A DNA stretch of 32,061 nt from Agathobacter sp. Its GTDB lineage: Bacteria > Bacillota > Clostridia > Lachnospirales > Lachnospiraceae. How positions within the stretch are numbered: the stretch's first letter is position 1; each line of letters starts with the position of its first letter. Location: positions 1-32,061 of the forward strand of contig JAGAOC010000003.1 in assembly GCA_017623935.1 (NCBI GenBank), read 5' to 3'. The position numbers and the translations under genes are program-made. Below, piece by piece: positions 15,796 to 24,005 of the stretch. The notes beneath the pieces are model-generated. The model saw nothing but the letters and a program-made list of their open reading frames with translations. It was not told where the DNA came from and did not search any database.

Positions 15796-16620
15796 TTAAT
15801 TTTCTTTCTTTACTTCGATGGGTTTCAAACGCATCAGCACTAATCCAATGGCTGAAACAATGATGGCAGCTACAATTGCTTCAATGACTCCGTTGAAGCT
15901 GATCACTCCACCGATCACACCTAATACTGCGTTTGGATCAATGGTCAGCGCTTCTGCATAAGCATCTTTATATAAGACGAAAATACTTCCCATTACGAGA
16001 ATGGTATTTACCATAGCGCCTAATACACCAGAGTAGATAAAAGCTACTACGTTGCCATTTTTCTTCAAAGAAACTACTTCTAAAACAACTGCTACAACTA
16101 AAGCAATCACTACTGCTGCTACAGTTGCCCCTGTTGCATTCACTTCAAATCTCTTTACGACAAAGGCACGGATTCCTACTAAAAGGAAAATAGCGATCAA
16201 AGCATTGAGAACTGTTGCCCACACATTCTTTTTCTCCTGTGTTAACAGTTTCTTAACGCCTATGTATACAAAATAAGGTACCACACCTACTAAGATTCTT
16301 GGCACAAAGCAAATGAATGCACTCTTAAAGACTCCTGAAGTTCCGATCATACTCGCTGCCAATACCGGCGAAAATACGAAAGCTGACATAGAACTTGGCA
16401 TAATTGTGTTTTTAATAAAGCTGGTAAGTCCAAAGATAAATCCTAGAAATGCTCCTTTTTTCGGTCCACAAAATAATGAGCCCAGGATTACTGGGATGTG
16501 AATGATAGTTGCATTAATTACCACCAGTGGAATATATCCAAGGGGTGTAAATGCCATGATGATGATGATTGCGGCAAAAAAGCTGGTAAGTACCAGTTCC
16601 GCGGTTTTGTTATTACGCAT
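15796..16620 (-). CDS. panT: ECF transporter S component, probably for pantothenate
   Basis: The start at 16620 (MRNNKTAE) follows AGGAGG by seven bases; a longer frame to 16833 would pass through the promoter and is rejected. The 274-residue protein has about six to eight hydrophobic helices. Its N-terminal half (FFAAIIIIMAFTPLGYIPL, INATIIHIPVILGSLFCGPK, GFIFGLTSFIKN) matches ECF S components. The second half has an unusually long Ala/Val-rich insertion (about 140-205). The substrate is inferred from position: the next gene is coaBC, 49 bases away, and PanT-type S components commonly sit there. Transcription should begin at the promoter at 16754-16782. Confidence 0.8.
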   Translation of the reverse strand: MRNNKTAELVLTSFFAAIIIIMAFTPLGYIPLVVINATIIHIPVILGSLFCGPKKGAFLGFIFGLTSFIKNTIMPSSMSAFVFSPVLAASMIGTSGVFKSAFICFVPRILVGVVPYFVYIGVKKLLTQEKKNVWATVLNALIAIFLLVGIRAFVVKRFEVNATGATVAAVVIALVVAVVLEVVSLKKNGNVVAFIYSGVLGAMVNTILVMGSIFVLYKDAYAEALTIDPNAVLGVIGGVISFNGVIEAIVAAIIVSAIGLVLMRLKPIEVKKEN

Positions 16621-16747
16621 TGCGTTTCCTCCTATTCCAGGTAAGAGCCCTTCGGGTCTCCTCCTCTTTTGCTGCGGCAAATGCTGATGTATTTGCGCTG
16701 TCTGTCCAGCAGCTATTGATCGGTTCCATTTTCTGGTTTCCGTCAAT
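16621..16747 (-). promoter_or_regulatory. Structured leader of panT
   Basis: The untranslated leader is about 127 bases. Reading the minus strand it shows a helix ATTGACGG with CCGATCAAT (16740-16747 with 16715-16723, one bulged A). A GCTG/CAGC stem (16697-16710) comes next. It is followed by GCAAAT/ATTTGC (16691-16696 with 16677-16682) and a CCC-gaa-GGG hairpin flanked by AGAG/CTCT (about 16641-16668). The panT ribosome site follows. I do not recognise a known riboswitch, and no strong terminator lies inside it, so any control would be at translation or by another route. Confidence 0.5.
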
Positions 16748-16753
16748 GTCCTC

Positions 16754-16782
16754 ATACTACCACTACTTTTTTCTAAGGTCAA
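16754..16782 (-). promoter_or_regulatory. panT-coaBC promoter
   Basis: The minus strand has -35 TTGACC (16777-16782), a 17-base spacer and -10 TAGTAT (16754-16759). The -35 overlaps the end of the T-tract of the upstream terminator. Transcription would start near 16747. Confidence 0.78.
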
Positions 16783-16783
16783 G

Positions 16784-16814
16784 AAAAAAAGATTGCGCCT
16801 GGCGCAATCTTTTC
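16784..16814 (-). terminator. Terminator of the GGADGPT-protein gene
   Basis: A strong hairpin, GATTGCGCC/GGCGCAATC (16791-16799 and 16801-16809) with flanking A/T pairs, is followed on the minus strand by TTTTTTTCTTG. It lies 36 bases after the stop of the upstream gene and directly before the panT promoter. Confidence 0.92.
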
Positions 16815-16849
16815 GTGCGGTATAGCGAAGCAATAAACTTCTTCTCTAC

Positions 16850-17512
16850 TTATTTTGAAGTCAAGATCGTCACAAGGGAGCTATAACGTTCACTCTGGTT
16901 CTCAATATCTTCCTGGGTCACTCCATAATATAAGTACACATCCTGGCACAATCTTTCTAAAATCTTGGTTGCTTTTTTACTTCCGCTGAAGGAGCAGGAA
17001 AGATGTGCAAAGTTATGCTCCAAGATAAATTCAATTTCTCCTCCTTCGGGAATCCGAATGATATAAATATGAAAATCCATTGGAATTTCTTCATCCGAAA
17101 CTTCTCTTGCTATCTGACTTCGCTCTTCCATTTTCTCAAGAAAAGTAAGAACTGATTCCTCGCTGGTAGGATCCGGTGGGGCTACTTCCTGTAAATCCCC
17201 CAACAACTCCGGTCTGTGCTCAAGGATCAAAGATTCCTTTAAATTACTCCTCGCTTCTTCATATTGATCAGATCTTGAAGAAAGCTCTTTCGCTCCATAC
17301 TCCTCTATCAGATACGCCGTTACTTCTTCTAAGGTATGAGGATCTGCTTCAATCCCCTTTTCTGCCTTATTCCTTTTTCTTCTATAAGAATTCTTTTTAA
17401 TTCGCTCTATGATTCCCTGATTTTCATTTGGCTCTGCCACAAATACGCTGGTCGGTCCATCTGCTCCACCAATAATGGATACGGAAGAAGTTGCTTTCTT
17501 GGATTTTTTCAT
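16850..17512 (-). CDS. Uncharacterised protein with N-terminal GGADGPT motif
   Basis: The start at 17512 (MKKSKKAT) follows AAGGAG by seven bases; the longer frame to 17572 lacks a ribosome site. The 220-residue protein is soluble and charged. Residues about 10-25 read SVSIIGGADGPTSVFVA. This strongly resembles the conserved GGADGPT segment of the beta subunits of sodium-pumping decarboxylases, but no membrane helices follow. A basic stretch (KKNSYRRKRNKAEKG), an acidic helical middle and a C-terminal alpha/beta region (MDFHIYIIRIPEGGEIEF..., HLSCSFSGSKKATKILERL) come after it. I do not recognise the C-terminal domain. It has its own extended -10 promoter and terminator, so it is a single-gene unit. 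Confidence 0.8.
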   Translation of the reverse strand: MKKSKKATSSVSIIGGADGPTSVFVAEPNENQGIIERIKKNSYRRKRNKAEKGIEADPHTLEEVTAYLIEEYGAKELSSRSDQYEEARSNLKESLILEHRPELLGDLQEVAPPDPTSEESVLTFLEKMEERSQIAREVSDEEIPMDFHIYIIRIPEGGEIEFILEHNFAHLSCSFSGSKKATKILERLCQDVYLYYGVTQEDIENQSERYSSLVTILTSK

Positions 17513-17543
17513 GGTAATCTCCTTACTTGTCATAATGTAAAAC

Positions 17544-17552
17544 ATTATACCA
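17544..17552 (-). promoter_or_regulatory. Extended -10 promoter for the GGADGPT gene
   Basis: The minus strand reads TGGTATAAT, a perfect -10 (17544-17549) with the TG extension. No good -35 is present at 16-18 bases; that region belongs to the degenerate repeat array. Transcription would start about 20 bases before the ribosome site. Confidence 0.65.
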
Positions 17553-17639
17553 CACTTAAACAGCGTCGCCACTCAAAAAAGCCGTCACACTTAAAAAGCT
17601 GCCACTCAGAGAAAGAGCCACCACTCAGAGAAAGAGCTG
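17550..17639 (-). repeat. Degenerate tandem repeat of terminator 3' arms
   Basis: Five head-to-tail units of about 16-19 bases lie directly after the hydA terminator. On the minus strand each begins GTGkGG or GTGTG, continues with a GCAGC-like block and ends in a T-rich run. Plus-strand units start at 17550, 17569, 17586, 17602 and 17621. The last two (17602-17639) are nearly identical 19-mers. The unit resembles the 3' arm plus T-tract of the adjacent terminator. Confidence 0.75.
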
Positions 17640-17664
17640 CCACACAAATTCTGTGTGACAGCCC
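17631..17664 (-). terminator. hydA operon terminator
   Basis: On the minus strand GGCTGTCACAC (17652-17662) pairs with GTGTGGCAGC (17637-17646) around AGAATTT, followed by TCTTTCTCT. It begins seven bases after the hydA stop. The T-tract is imperfect, but further GTG-GCAGC-TTTTT arms follow immediately and could pair with the same 5' arm. Confidence 0.82.
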
Positions 17665-17670
17665 CTTTGA

Positions 17671-19353
17671 TTAATGTTCGTTATGTAACAGCTTATGTTC
17701 TTTTCCTTTTAAGATTCCTTCATACAGTGACTGTACGATTGGGTTCTCATTAGAAAGTTTGATCTGAGCTGCTTTATCAATATTGTACATTCCGTCATAA
17801 CGCGCCTGTTTGGTACGAGGTCCGATTGGAGTCGGCTGACCGCCGCCGGCGATACAACCTCTCTTACAAGCCATGACTTCTACGAAATCATAATGTACTT
17901 CGCCTTTTTCCAGTTTCAAAAGAATCTCTTCTGCAGATTTTAATCCATTTACAATGGCGATCCGCACTTCTCTCTCTCCTAACTGAACAGTACATTCCTT
18001 GACGCCTTCTACACCGCGGACACCGCAGAAACTGATCTGCTCTAAATCTTCAATCTTATTGCTGTTGATCAGTTTTCTAAGGACAGCTTCTGTTACACCA
18101 CCGGTAACACCAAAGATCGCTGCAGAACCGGAAGCCAGACCAAATGGCATATCTAAGGATTCTGATGGCATTCTGGACAGATCGATACCGCCTTCCTGGA
18201 TCATACGGGTAACTTCTGTTGTGGTAAGTACGAAATCTACATCCTGTACTCCATCTGTAAAATGTTCCGGACGAACGATCTCATCCTTCTTAGCGGTACA
18301 AGGCATAATAGAAACCACGATGGTCTCTCTGGTGTCTTCTTTATTCATGCGGGCTTCTTCTTTGATCAAAGCACCAAACATCTGCTGTGGAGAACGGCAG
18401 GTAGAGATATTCTTCCTAAACTGTGGGAATTTCTTCTCACAGAAATTGATCCATCCTGGGCAACAGGAAGTAAATAATGGCAGGTTCTCTCCTGATTCCA
18501 AACGCTCTACTAACTCTTTGGACTCTTCCATTACGGTAAGGTCTGCACCAAAGTTCGTATCGTAGATCTCATCAAATCCCATTCTACGAAGGGCTGCTGC
18601 TAATTTACCTAAAGAATTCTCTCCTTTTGGAATTCCAAACTTATCACCGATCGCTACACGAACTGCTGGAGCGATCTGAACTACGACACGTTTATTCTTA
18701 TCCGCAATTGCTTCCCATACGGAATGAACATTAGATTTAATGGTAATGGCACCTGTTGGACATACCACTCGACACTGTCCACATCCCACACAGTCTGTCT
18801 CGGACATCTGCTTATTAAATGCCGGCATAACTCTCATCTTAGAGCCACGGTATGCAAAATTCAGAACGCCTACCCCCTGGATCTCTTCACAGGTCCGGAC
18901 ACAGTCACCACATAAGATACATTTATTCGGGTCAATGACCACGCAGTTAGAAGAAGTATCCAGTGGCTGAATCTCTTTGGTGTTCTCGAAACGTACCCGA
19001 TCTACTCCTAATTGAGTTGCTAATTTCTGTAATTCACAGGTTCCGTTAGCACGACAGGTAGTACAATCTCTACAGTGAGATGCTAAAAGAAGCTCCAAGA
19101 TCAGCTTTCTATGGTGCTGTAATTTTGGTGTGTTGGTGTAAATGACCATGCCTTCCTTTGGTACTTCGGAACAGGATGCAAACACTTTTCCCCTGTCATC
19201 TTCTACTACACACATACGGCAAGCTCCATAAGTAGAAAGCTCAGAGTGGTAGCAGAAGGTTGGAAGGTCAATTCCTGCTTTACGAATAACAGAAAGCAGA
19301 TTCTTTTCCCCTTCTAAAGGTACTTTTCTATTATTAATTGTAATGTACTTCAT
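17671..19353 (-). CDS. hydA: NADH-dependent [FeFe] hydrogenase, catalytic subunit
   Basis: The 560-residue protein is the H2-forming subunit of a trimeric cytosolic hydrogenase. In order it has an N-terminal [2Fe-2S] domain (C34, C45, C48, C61), a His-Cys3 cluster site (H93, C97, C100, C106), and two [4Fe-4S] sites (C145/148/151/155 and C188/191/194/198). The H-cluster motifs follow: TSCCPGW (295-301), MPCTAKKDE (350-358) and C496/C500 in VMACKRGCIAGGGQP. All ligands are present. It lacks the extra C-terminal [2Fe-2S] domain of the Thermotoga-type HydA, which fits the shorter NADH-linked forms (often labelled group A6). It lies 11 bases after hydB. Confidence 0.95.
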   Translation of the reverse strand: MKYITINNRKVPLEGEKNLLSVIRKAGIDLPTFCYHSELSTYGACRMCVVEDDRGKVFASCSEVPKEGMVIYTNTPKLQHHRKLILELLLASHCRDCTTCRANGTCELQKLATQLGVDRVRFENTKEIQPLDTSSNCVVIDPNKCILCGDCVRTCEEIQGVGVLNFAYRGSKMRVMPAFNKQMSETDCVGCGQCRVVCPTGAITIKSNVHSVWEAIADKNKRVVVQIAPAVRVAIGDKFGIPKGENSLGKLAAALRRMGFDEIYDTNFGADLTVMEESKELVERLESGENLPLFTSCCPGWINFCEKKFPQFRKNISTCRSPQQMFGALIKEEARMNKEDTRETIVVSIMPCTAKKDEIVRPEHFTDGVQDVDFVLTTTEVTRMIQEGGIDLSRMPSESLDMPFGLASGSAAIFGVTGGVTEAVLRKLINSNKIEDLEQISFCGVRGVEGVKECTVQLGEREVRIAIVNGLKSAEEILLKLEKGEVHYDFVEVMACKRGCIAGGGQPTPIGPRTKQARYDGMYNIDKAAQIKLSNENPIVQSLYEGILKGKEHKLLHNEH

Positions 19354-19364
19354 TTTCTTCCCCC

Positions 19365-21251
19365 CTAGCTTTCAATATAAACCGCACCAAATGGGCAGGC
19401 ACTTTCACAGGCACCACACTTGATACATACAGAACTGTTAATAGTAAATGGCTTCTTGATCTCGCCAGAAATCGCTCCCACTGGGCAGTTTCTTGCGCAC
19501 TTAGAACAACCTTTACACACTTCTGGGTTAATTGCGTATTTACGGAGGGCTGAACAGGTGTGAGAAGCGCATTTCTTCTCTACAACGTGTTCTTCATATT
19601 CCTTGCGGAAAAGTTTCAAGGTACTGACAACCGGAAGGGCTGCGCTCTTTCCAAGACCACAAAGGGCTGTTTCAGAAATGGTCTGAGCCAATTCTTCTAA
19701 CATATCCAGATCTTCTAAGGTTCCGTTTCCTTTTACAATGCGCTCGAGGATCTCTAACATTCGTTTTGTTCCTTCACGACATGGAACACATTTTCCACAG
19801 CTCTCGTTCTGAGTAAAATTCATAAAGAAACGGGCAACTTCAACCATACAGGTATTTTCGTCCATAACTACCAGACCACCGGAACCGATCATTGCTCCCA
19901 TCTTCTTCAAGGAGTCAAAATCCAGGTTAATATCCAGATGTGGTGTAATCAGACATCCGCCGGATGGTCCACCGATCTGAACAGCTTTGAACTTAGCGTC
20001 CCCTTTGATTCCGCCACCAATATCATAGATAACTTCTTTTAAGGTGGTTCCCATTGGCACTTCGATCAGACCTGTATTCTTTACGCTTCCTGTTAAAGCG
20101 AAAGCTTTTGTTCCCGGACTCTTCTCTGGTCCAATGGTCTTGTACCAGGCTGCTCCTTTATTAATGATCATTGGAACGTTGGCATAAGTCTCTACGTTAT
20201 TTAAAACTGTAGGTTTTCCAAATAATCCCTGCTCTACAGTACGAGGCGGTTTTACTCGAGGCATTCCTCGACTTCCCTCAATGGAAGCTGTCAGGGCACT
20301 TCCTTCTCCACATACGAAGGCTCCTGCTCCACGGTTAATATGTAACTGGAAAGAGAAATCTGTTCCTAAGATATTATCTCCTAAAAGTCCACAGGCAGTA
20401 GCATCCGCAATGGCTTTTTTCAGACGATTGATAGCCAGTGGATATTCTGCTCTAACATAGACATAACCTTCCTGAGCTCCAACAGCATAGGCGGCGATCA
20501 TCATTCCTTCAATCATCTTATGAGGATCACCTTCCATGATGCTTCGATCCATAAATGCCCCCGGATCTCCTTCATCACCATTACATACGATGTAACGGAT
20601 CTTCTCTGGCTGTCTCGCTACCTGTTTCCATTTATATCCGGTCTGGAATCCTCCGCCCCCACGGCCTCTTAAGTTGGATTCATAGATCTCTTCTACTACT
20701 TCATCCGGTGTCATATCAAATAAAGCTTTTGCTAATGCCTGATATCCACCATGAGCAATAGCATCCTCAATATGCTCTGCATCAATATGTCCGCAGTTCT
20801 CTAAAACAAGTCTGGTCTGCTTCTTATAAAATGGAATCTCTTCCTGTTTTGGATATTCTACTCCATCCTGTTTATAAAGAAGATGGTGAAGGACTTCACC
20901 TTTCTTAATGGTCTGCTCATAGATTGCTTCGCAGTCATCCACAGATACCTTAGTATAGAGGATTCCCATTGGCTCAATCCTTACCAATGGTCCCATTTCA
21001 CAGAAACCATGGCATCCGCTCTTCTTAACTTCGATCGGTCCATCCCCATGGGCGATCTCCGGTCCGAAACACACTTCTACATTTGGATCATTCTCTACCA
21101 TCTTACAGATTTTCTCATAAATCTGTCCGGAACCTCCTGCCAGACAGCCGGTTCCTGCACAAATTAAGATACGGCACTTGCTGTTATCTACGATCTGCTT
21201 CGTGTCTTTCTGCAGTGCCTGCAACTTTCCTCTACTGTCAATTCTTTCCAT
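19365..21251 (-). CDS. hydB: NuoF-like hydrogenase subunit (NADH/FMN)
   Basis: I choose the ATG at 21251 (MERIDSRG) because AGAGG lies eight bases before it; a GTG at 21260 would touch the ribosome site. The 628-residue protein has a thioredoxin-like [2Fe-2S] domain (CAGTGCLAGG..., SGCHGFCEMGP), the NuoF FMN loop GRGGGGFQTGYKW and the NADH-binding YVYVRAEYP region. An N3-type cluster site (SCGKCVPCREGT) and two C-terminal [4Fe-4S] sites (CKGCSKCARNCPVGA and CIKCGACESACPFGA) follow. This is the full HydB layout that carries electrons between NAD(H), ferredoxin and HydA. The start is one base from the hydC stop. Confidence 0.95.
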   Translation of the reverse strand: MERIDSRGKLQALQKDTKQIVDNSKCRILICAGTGCLAGGSGQIYEKICKMVENDPNVEVCFGPEIAHGDGPIEVKKSGCHGFCEMGPLVRIEPMGILYTKVSVDDCEAIYEQTIKKGEVLHHLLYKQDGVEYPKQEEIPFYKKQTRLVLENCGHIDAEHIEDAIAHGGYQALAKALFDMTPDEVVEEIYESNLRGRGGGGFQTGYKWKQVARQPEKIRYIVCNGDEGDPGAFMDRSIMEGDPHKMIEGMMIAAYAVGAQEGYVYVRAEYPLAINRLKKAIADATACGLLGDNILGTDFSFQLHINRGAGAFVCGEGSALTASIEGSRGMPRVKPPRTVEQGLFGKPTVLNNVETYANVPMIINKGAAWYKTIGPEKSPGTKAFALTGSVKNTGLIEVPMGTTLKEVIYDIGGGIKGDAKFKAVQIGGPSGGCLITPHLDINLDFDSLKKMGAMIGSGGLVVMDENTCMVEVARFFMNFTQNESCGKCVPCREGTKRMLEILERIVKGNGTLEDLDMLEELAQTISETALCGLGKSAALPVVSTLKLFRKEYEEHVVEKKCASHTCSALRKYAINPEVCKGCSKCARNCPVGAISGEIKKPFTINSSVCIKCGACESACPFGAVYIES

Positions 21252-21252
21252 C

Positions 21253-21726
21253 CTACGCACCTCTCAATTCCCGAATCAGCTCTGAAGCAGCATCCGGTGT
21301 CATTGCCGGATATACTTTATCGTTTACAGTTAATACCGGAGCCAGTCCGCAGGCTCCCAGACAAGATACGGTCTCCAATGTGAACATCATATCGTCTGTG
21401 GTTGGTTTCTCCTTAGAAACTCCTAATTCTGCATATAACCGTTCCAGGATCGCGGTGGATTTACGTACATGACAAGCTGTTCCATCACATACCTTGATAA
21501 CATATTTTCCTTTTGGTTCAAAAGAAAAATTCTCGTAGAAAGTTGCCACACTAAAGGCTTTTGATTCTGTAATGCCAATCTGTTTTGCAACATACACCAG
21601 AAGTTCCGGTGGTAAATATCGATATTCACTTTGAATATCTTGAATGATTGGAATCAAAGCAGAAGAAGTTGCTCCATGTAGAGCAATGATCTCATCTGCT
21701 TTGTCGTAAAAACTCTTGTCTAACAT
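21253..21726 (-). CDS. hydC: NuoE-like hydrogenase subunit, [2Fe-2S]
   Basis: The 157-residue protein matches HydC/NuoE, a thioredoxin-like [2Fe-2S] subunit of the trimeric hydrogenase. The cluster ligands are visible in CDGTACHVRKS and in SCLGACGLAPV. The N-terminal helical part (LIPIIQDIQSEYRYLPPELLVYVAKQ) is typical. The ATG follows AGGAGG. The upstream EIIC-EAL gene ends only 16 bases before this start with no terminator, so hydCBA probably share its transcript. The gene order hydC-hydB-hydA is the common one. Confidence 0.95.
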   Translation of the reverse strand: MLDKSFYDKADEIIALHGATSSALIPIIQDIQSEYRYLPPELLVYVAKQIGITESKAFSVATFYENFSFEPKGKYVIKVCDGTACHVRKSTAILERLYAELGVSKEKPTTDDMMFTLETVSCLGACGLAPVLTVNDKVYPAMTPDAASELIRELRGA

Positions 21727-21742
21727 ATTTTCCTCCTATACA

Positions 21743-23842
21743 TTATATTTCTTTTGTGCTTTCCCCATTTGTCGTAATGATATATTCGATAAACTCATCC
21801 AAAGAAATTGGTTTACTGAATAAATATCCCTGATACCAGTCACAACCTAATTCTTTGAGCTTATTCCAGTGCTCTTCTGTCTCTACATATTCTGAGATGA
21901 CTTTTATGTTCAATCGATTTGCTAATTCTACGATAGAAGCAACGATCTTCTGGTTGGTCTCACTCTGCAGGATATTTCTAACCAGTGATCCATCTAATTT
22001 TACTACCCCAAAATAATTACTCTGCAGATAGATCAATGATGTGTGTCCCATTCCAAAATCATCAATAAGTAAGGTATGACCACAGTCTTTTAACTCCCGG
22101 ATCTTACTTACTACAGATTCCTTATTAGAAAGTACATCCTGTTCCGTGATCTCTACCCAAAGATACTCTGGTGCTACCTGATATTTTTCTAGAGATGCTC
22201 TAATACTCGGAACCACATCCCACTGAAGAGATTTGGCGGTAATATTTACAGAGATCTTGAATTTTCCATCATATGCACTAGAAATCTGATTAATGCTTCT
22301 AACTGCCATTTCAAAGATCCGCTTCTCCAATTCCGGCAGCAATTCTCCCTGTTTTGCCAGATAAATGGTCAGTGGTGGATAGATACATCCATATAACGGA
22401 TGGGTCCATCTGAGTAATGCTTCTGCTCCGACGCATCTTCCTTCATTATCCACCTGCGGCTGGTAGACCAGATAGAGGTCATCATTCTTAATGGCTTTCT
22501 CTAAGTCTTCCAATAACATACGGGACATCATTCCCAGACTGTCGCCTCTATTCAAGAATTTTGGCTCTTCGTTTGCCTCTTCCTTCTCCTGCAATTTCTC
22601 TACCAAAACTCTTAATCGTTCTTTTGCATAATTCTCCTGCACTCTCTTATTCAACCGAATAAATGGATAATAAATTCCCATACCAACAAGAATACAGACT
22701 AACTGCAGGATCGTTCCCCTTATGGAGCCGGTTGCCATATATCCACTGAGCAGGATCGGTGTAGACCACGGGATCTCCTGCACCAAATGAGGCACCAGTC
22801 CCAAGGCTGTTGCAGCATAAGCAATGCTATATGACACCATTGGAGTCAGCAAAAATGGAACTGCCATTACTGGATTTAAAACGATTGGAATTCCAAAATT
22901 CAATACTTCATTAATGTTAAAAACTACTGCAAAAGAGCCAATCTTTGCTAACCGTCCCATTCGCTCTTTTCTAAAGAATAACAACAATACAAGCAGAACA
23001 CAGATAGTGGTTCCACAGCCACCCATTACAACATATATATCAAAAAAGCTCTTACTAAAAACAAACTCTTCTGAAACTGTTGCAAAAGTTGTCTGTGCTA
23101 CCGGCTCTAATAAATGGCTTCCATGGAAACCGCATACCCATAATAGATGCAATAAAAACGTATATAACAAACCCGAACCATAATTATTCTCCAAGCGGTC
23201 AAAAAGATTGCAGACTACTGTAGAGAACAGATCATTGATACTATGTACTCCAAAACCATACCATAAAACCTGGGTGCTCAGGATCACTACACCAATGACT
23301 ACCATCATTGGAAAAATCGTTGCAACCGCTGTTACACAAATATTCTCCATTCCCATGGTATACTTCTTCAATGATATCGTGGTATTTTTCTTGATCTTCT
23401 CGTAGATAAAACATGACAGCAATGTAACTACGATTGCTGAAAAACTTCCCGTTATTCCCAGATCTGATATATCAAAATACTCACTGCCAATATTCAGTTG
23501 AGTTCCGTAGGCCCCCAAAGCTACAACCACGTACATCGCAGCTTTCTCCACCATCTGGTTTTGTTCCATGCCATAACATAAACTTAGTGTAATAACAAGT
23601 GCCAATGAAAAAAGACCAAATGTGCCTTGGTAGATCATATTCAATATCACTTGCACCTTCCCTAAGATTCCTCCCATAAATGGTGCCGAATAATCTACAT
23701 AAGGCAGGCTCATCAGCGCACAGGCTACTCCTCCAATCAAAAGCATCGGAATCATCATTGTCAATCCATGACGAATAACCGTAAAGAAGAAGTTATCTTC
23801 TATCCAATATGTTATCTTCTTTAATTTCTCTTTTACCCCCAT
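21743..23842 (-). CDS. PTS EIIC (lactose/cellobiose type)-EAL domain fusion
   Basis: I place the start at 23842 (MGVKEKLK), preceded by GAGGG; the longer frame begins at a GTG with no ribosome site. The 699-residue product joins an N-terminal membrane region of about ten helices (1-400) resembling the CelB/LacE sugar-permease family (GFHGSHLLEP, FNINEVLNFGIPIVLNP) to a charged coiled linker. The linker leads to a C-terminal EAL domain (about 450-690). EAL residues needed for c-di-GMP cleavage are all present: EAL at 474, N533, E564, D594/D595, K615, E651 and Q671. No EIIB or EIIA is fused or adjacent, so it may sense a sugar rather than phosphorylate it. It leads into hydC-hydB-hydA. Confidence 0.92.
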   Translation of the reverse strand: MGVKEKLKKITYWIEDNFFFTVIRHGLTMMIPMLLIGGVACALMSLPYVDYSAPFMGGILGKVQVILNMIYQGTFGLFSLALVITLSLCYGMEQNQMVEKAAMYVVVALGAYGTQLNIGSEYFDISDLGITGSFSAIVVTLLSCFIYEKIKKNTTISLKKYTMGMENICVTAVATIFPMMVVIGVVILSTQVLWYGFGVHSINDLFSTVVCNLFDRLENNYGSGLLYTFLLHLLWVCGFHGSHLLEPVAQTTFATVSEEFVFSKSFFDIYVVMGGCGTTICVLLVLLLFFRKERMGRLAKIGSFAVVFNINEVLNFGIPIVLNPVMAVPFLLTPMVSYSIAYAATALGLVPHLVQEIPWSTPILLSGYMATGSIRGTILQLVCILVGMGIYYPFIRLNKRVQENYAKERLRVLVEKLQEKEEANEEPKFLNRGDSLGMMSRMLLEDLEKAIKNDDLYLVYQPQVDNEGRCVGAEALLRWTHPLYGCIYPPLTIYLAKQGELLPELEKRIFEMAVRSINQISSAYDGKFKISVNITAKSLQWDVVPSIRASLEKYQVAPEYLWVEITEQDVLSNKESVVSKIRELKDCGHTLLIDDFGMGHTSLIYLQSNYFGVVKLDGSLVRNILQSETNQKIVASIVELANRLNIKVISEYVETEEHWNKLKELGCDWYQGYLFSKPISLDEFIEYIITTNGESTKEI

Positions 23843-23914
23843 AATACCCTCACATCTATTCACGTTCTACAAATAAAATAACCCTTATAAGTAATAATAA
23901 CACAAGTTTTCCTT

Positions 23915-23943
23915 TTTGTACATTATTGGCATAAATTTATCAA
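23915..23943 (-). promoter_or_regulatory. Possible promoter of the EIIC-EAL/hyd unit
   Basis: The minus strand has -35 TTGATA (23938-23943), a 17-base spacer and a -10 TACAAA (23915-23920) that matches four of six consensus bases. The region is very AT-rich and other weak pairs are possible. The leader would be about 65 bases. Confidence 0.4.
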
Positions 23944-24005
23944 CTATTTTCTTTCAAGTGTATATAACTTACAAATTTATTTTATCATTCTCGGAACCAA
24001 GATCA

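Noticed and set aside
16621-16833. N-terminal extension of panT
   Set aside because: It crosses the promoter and the upstream terminator; AGGAGG supports the start at 16620.
17550-17639. Short repeats as a possible CRISPR
   Set aside because: Units are directly adjacent with no spacers, vary in length, and resemble the neighbouring terminator arm.
21742-21747. TATAAT on the minus strand at the EIIC-EAL/hydC junction as a hydC promoter
   Set aside because: There is no acceptable -35, and the start would fall in the hydC ribosome site, leaving almost no leader.
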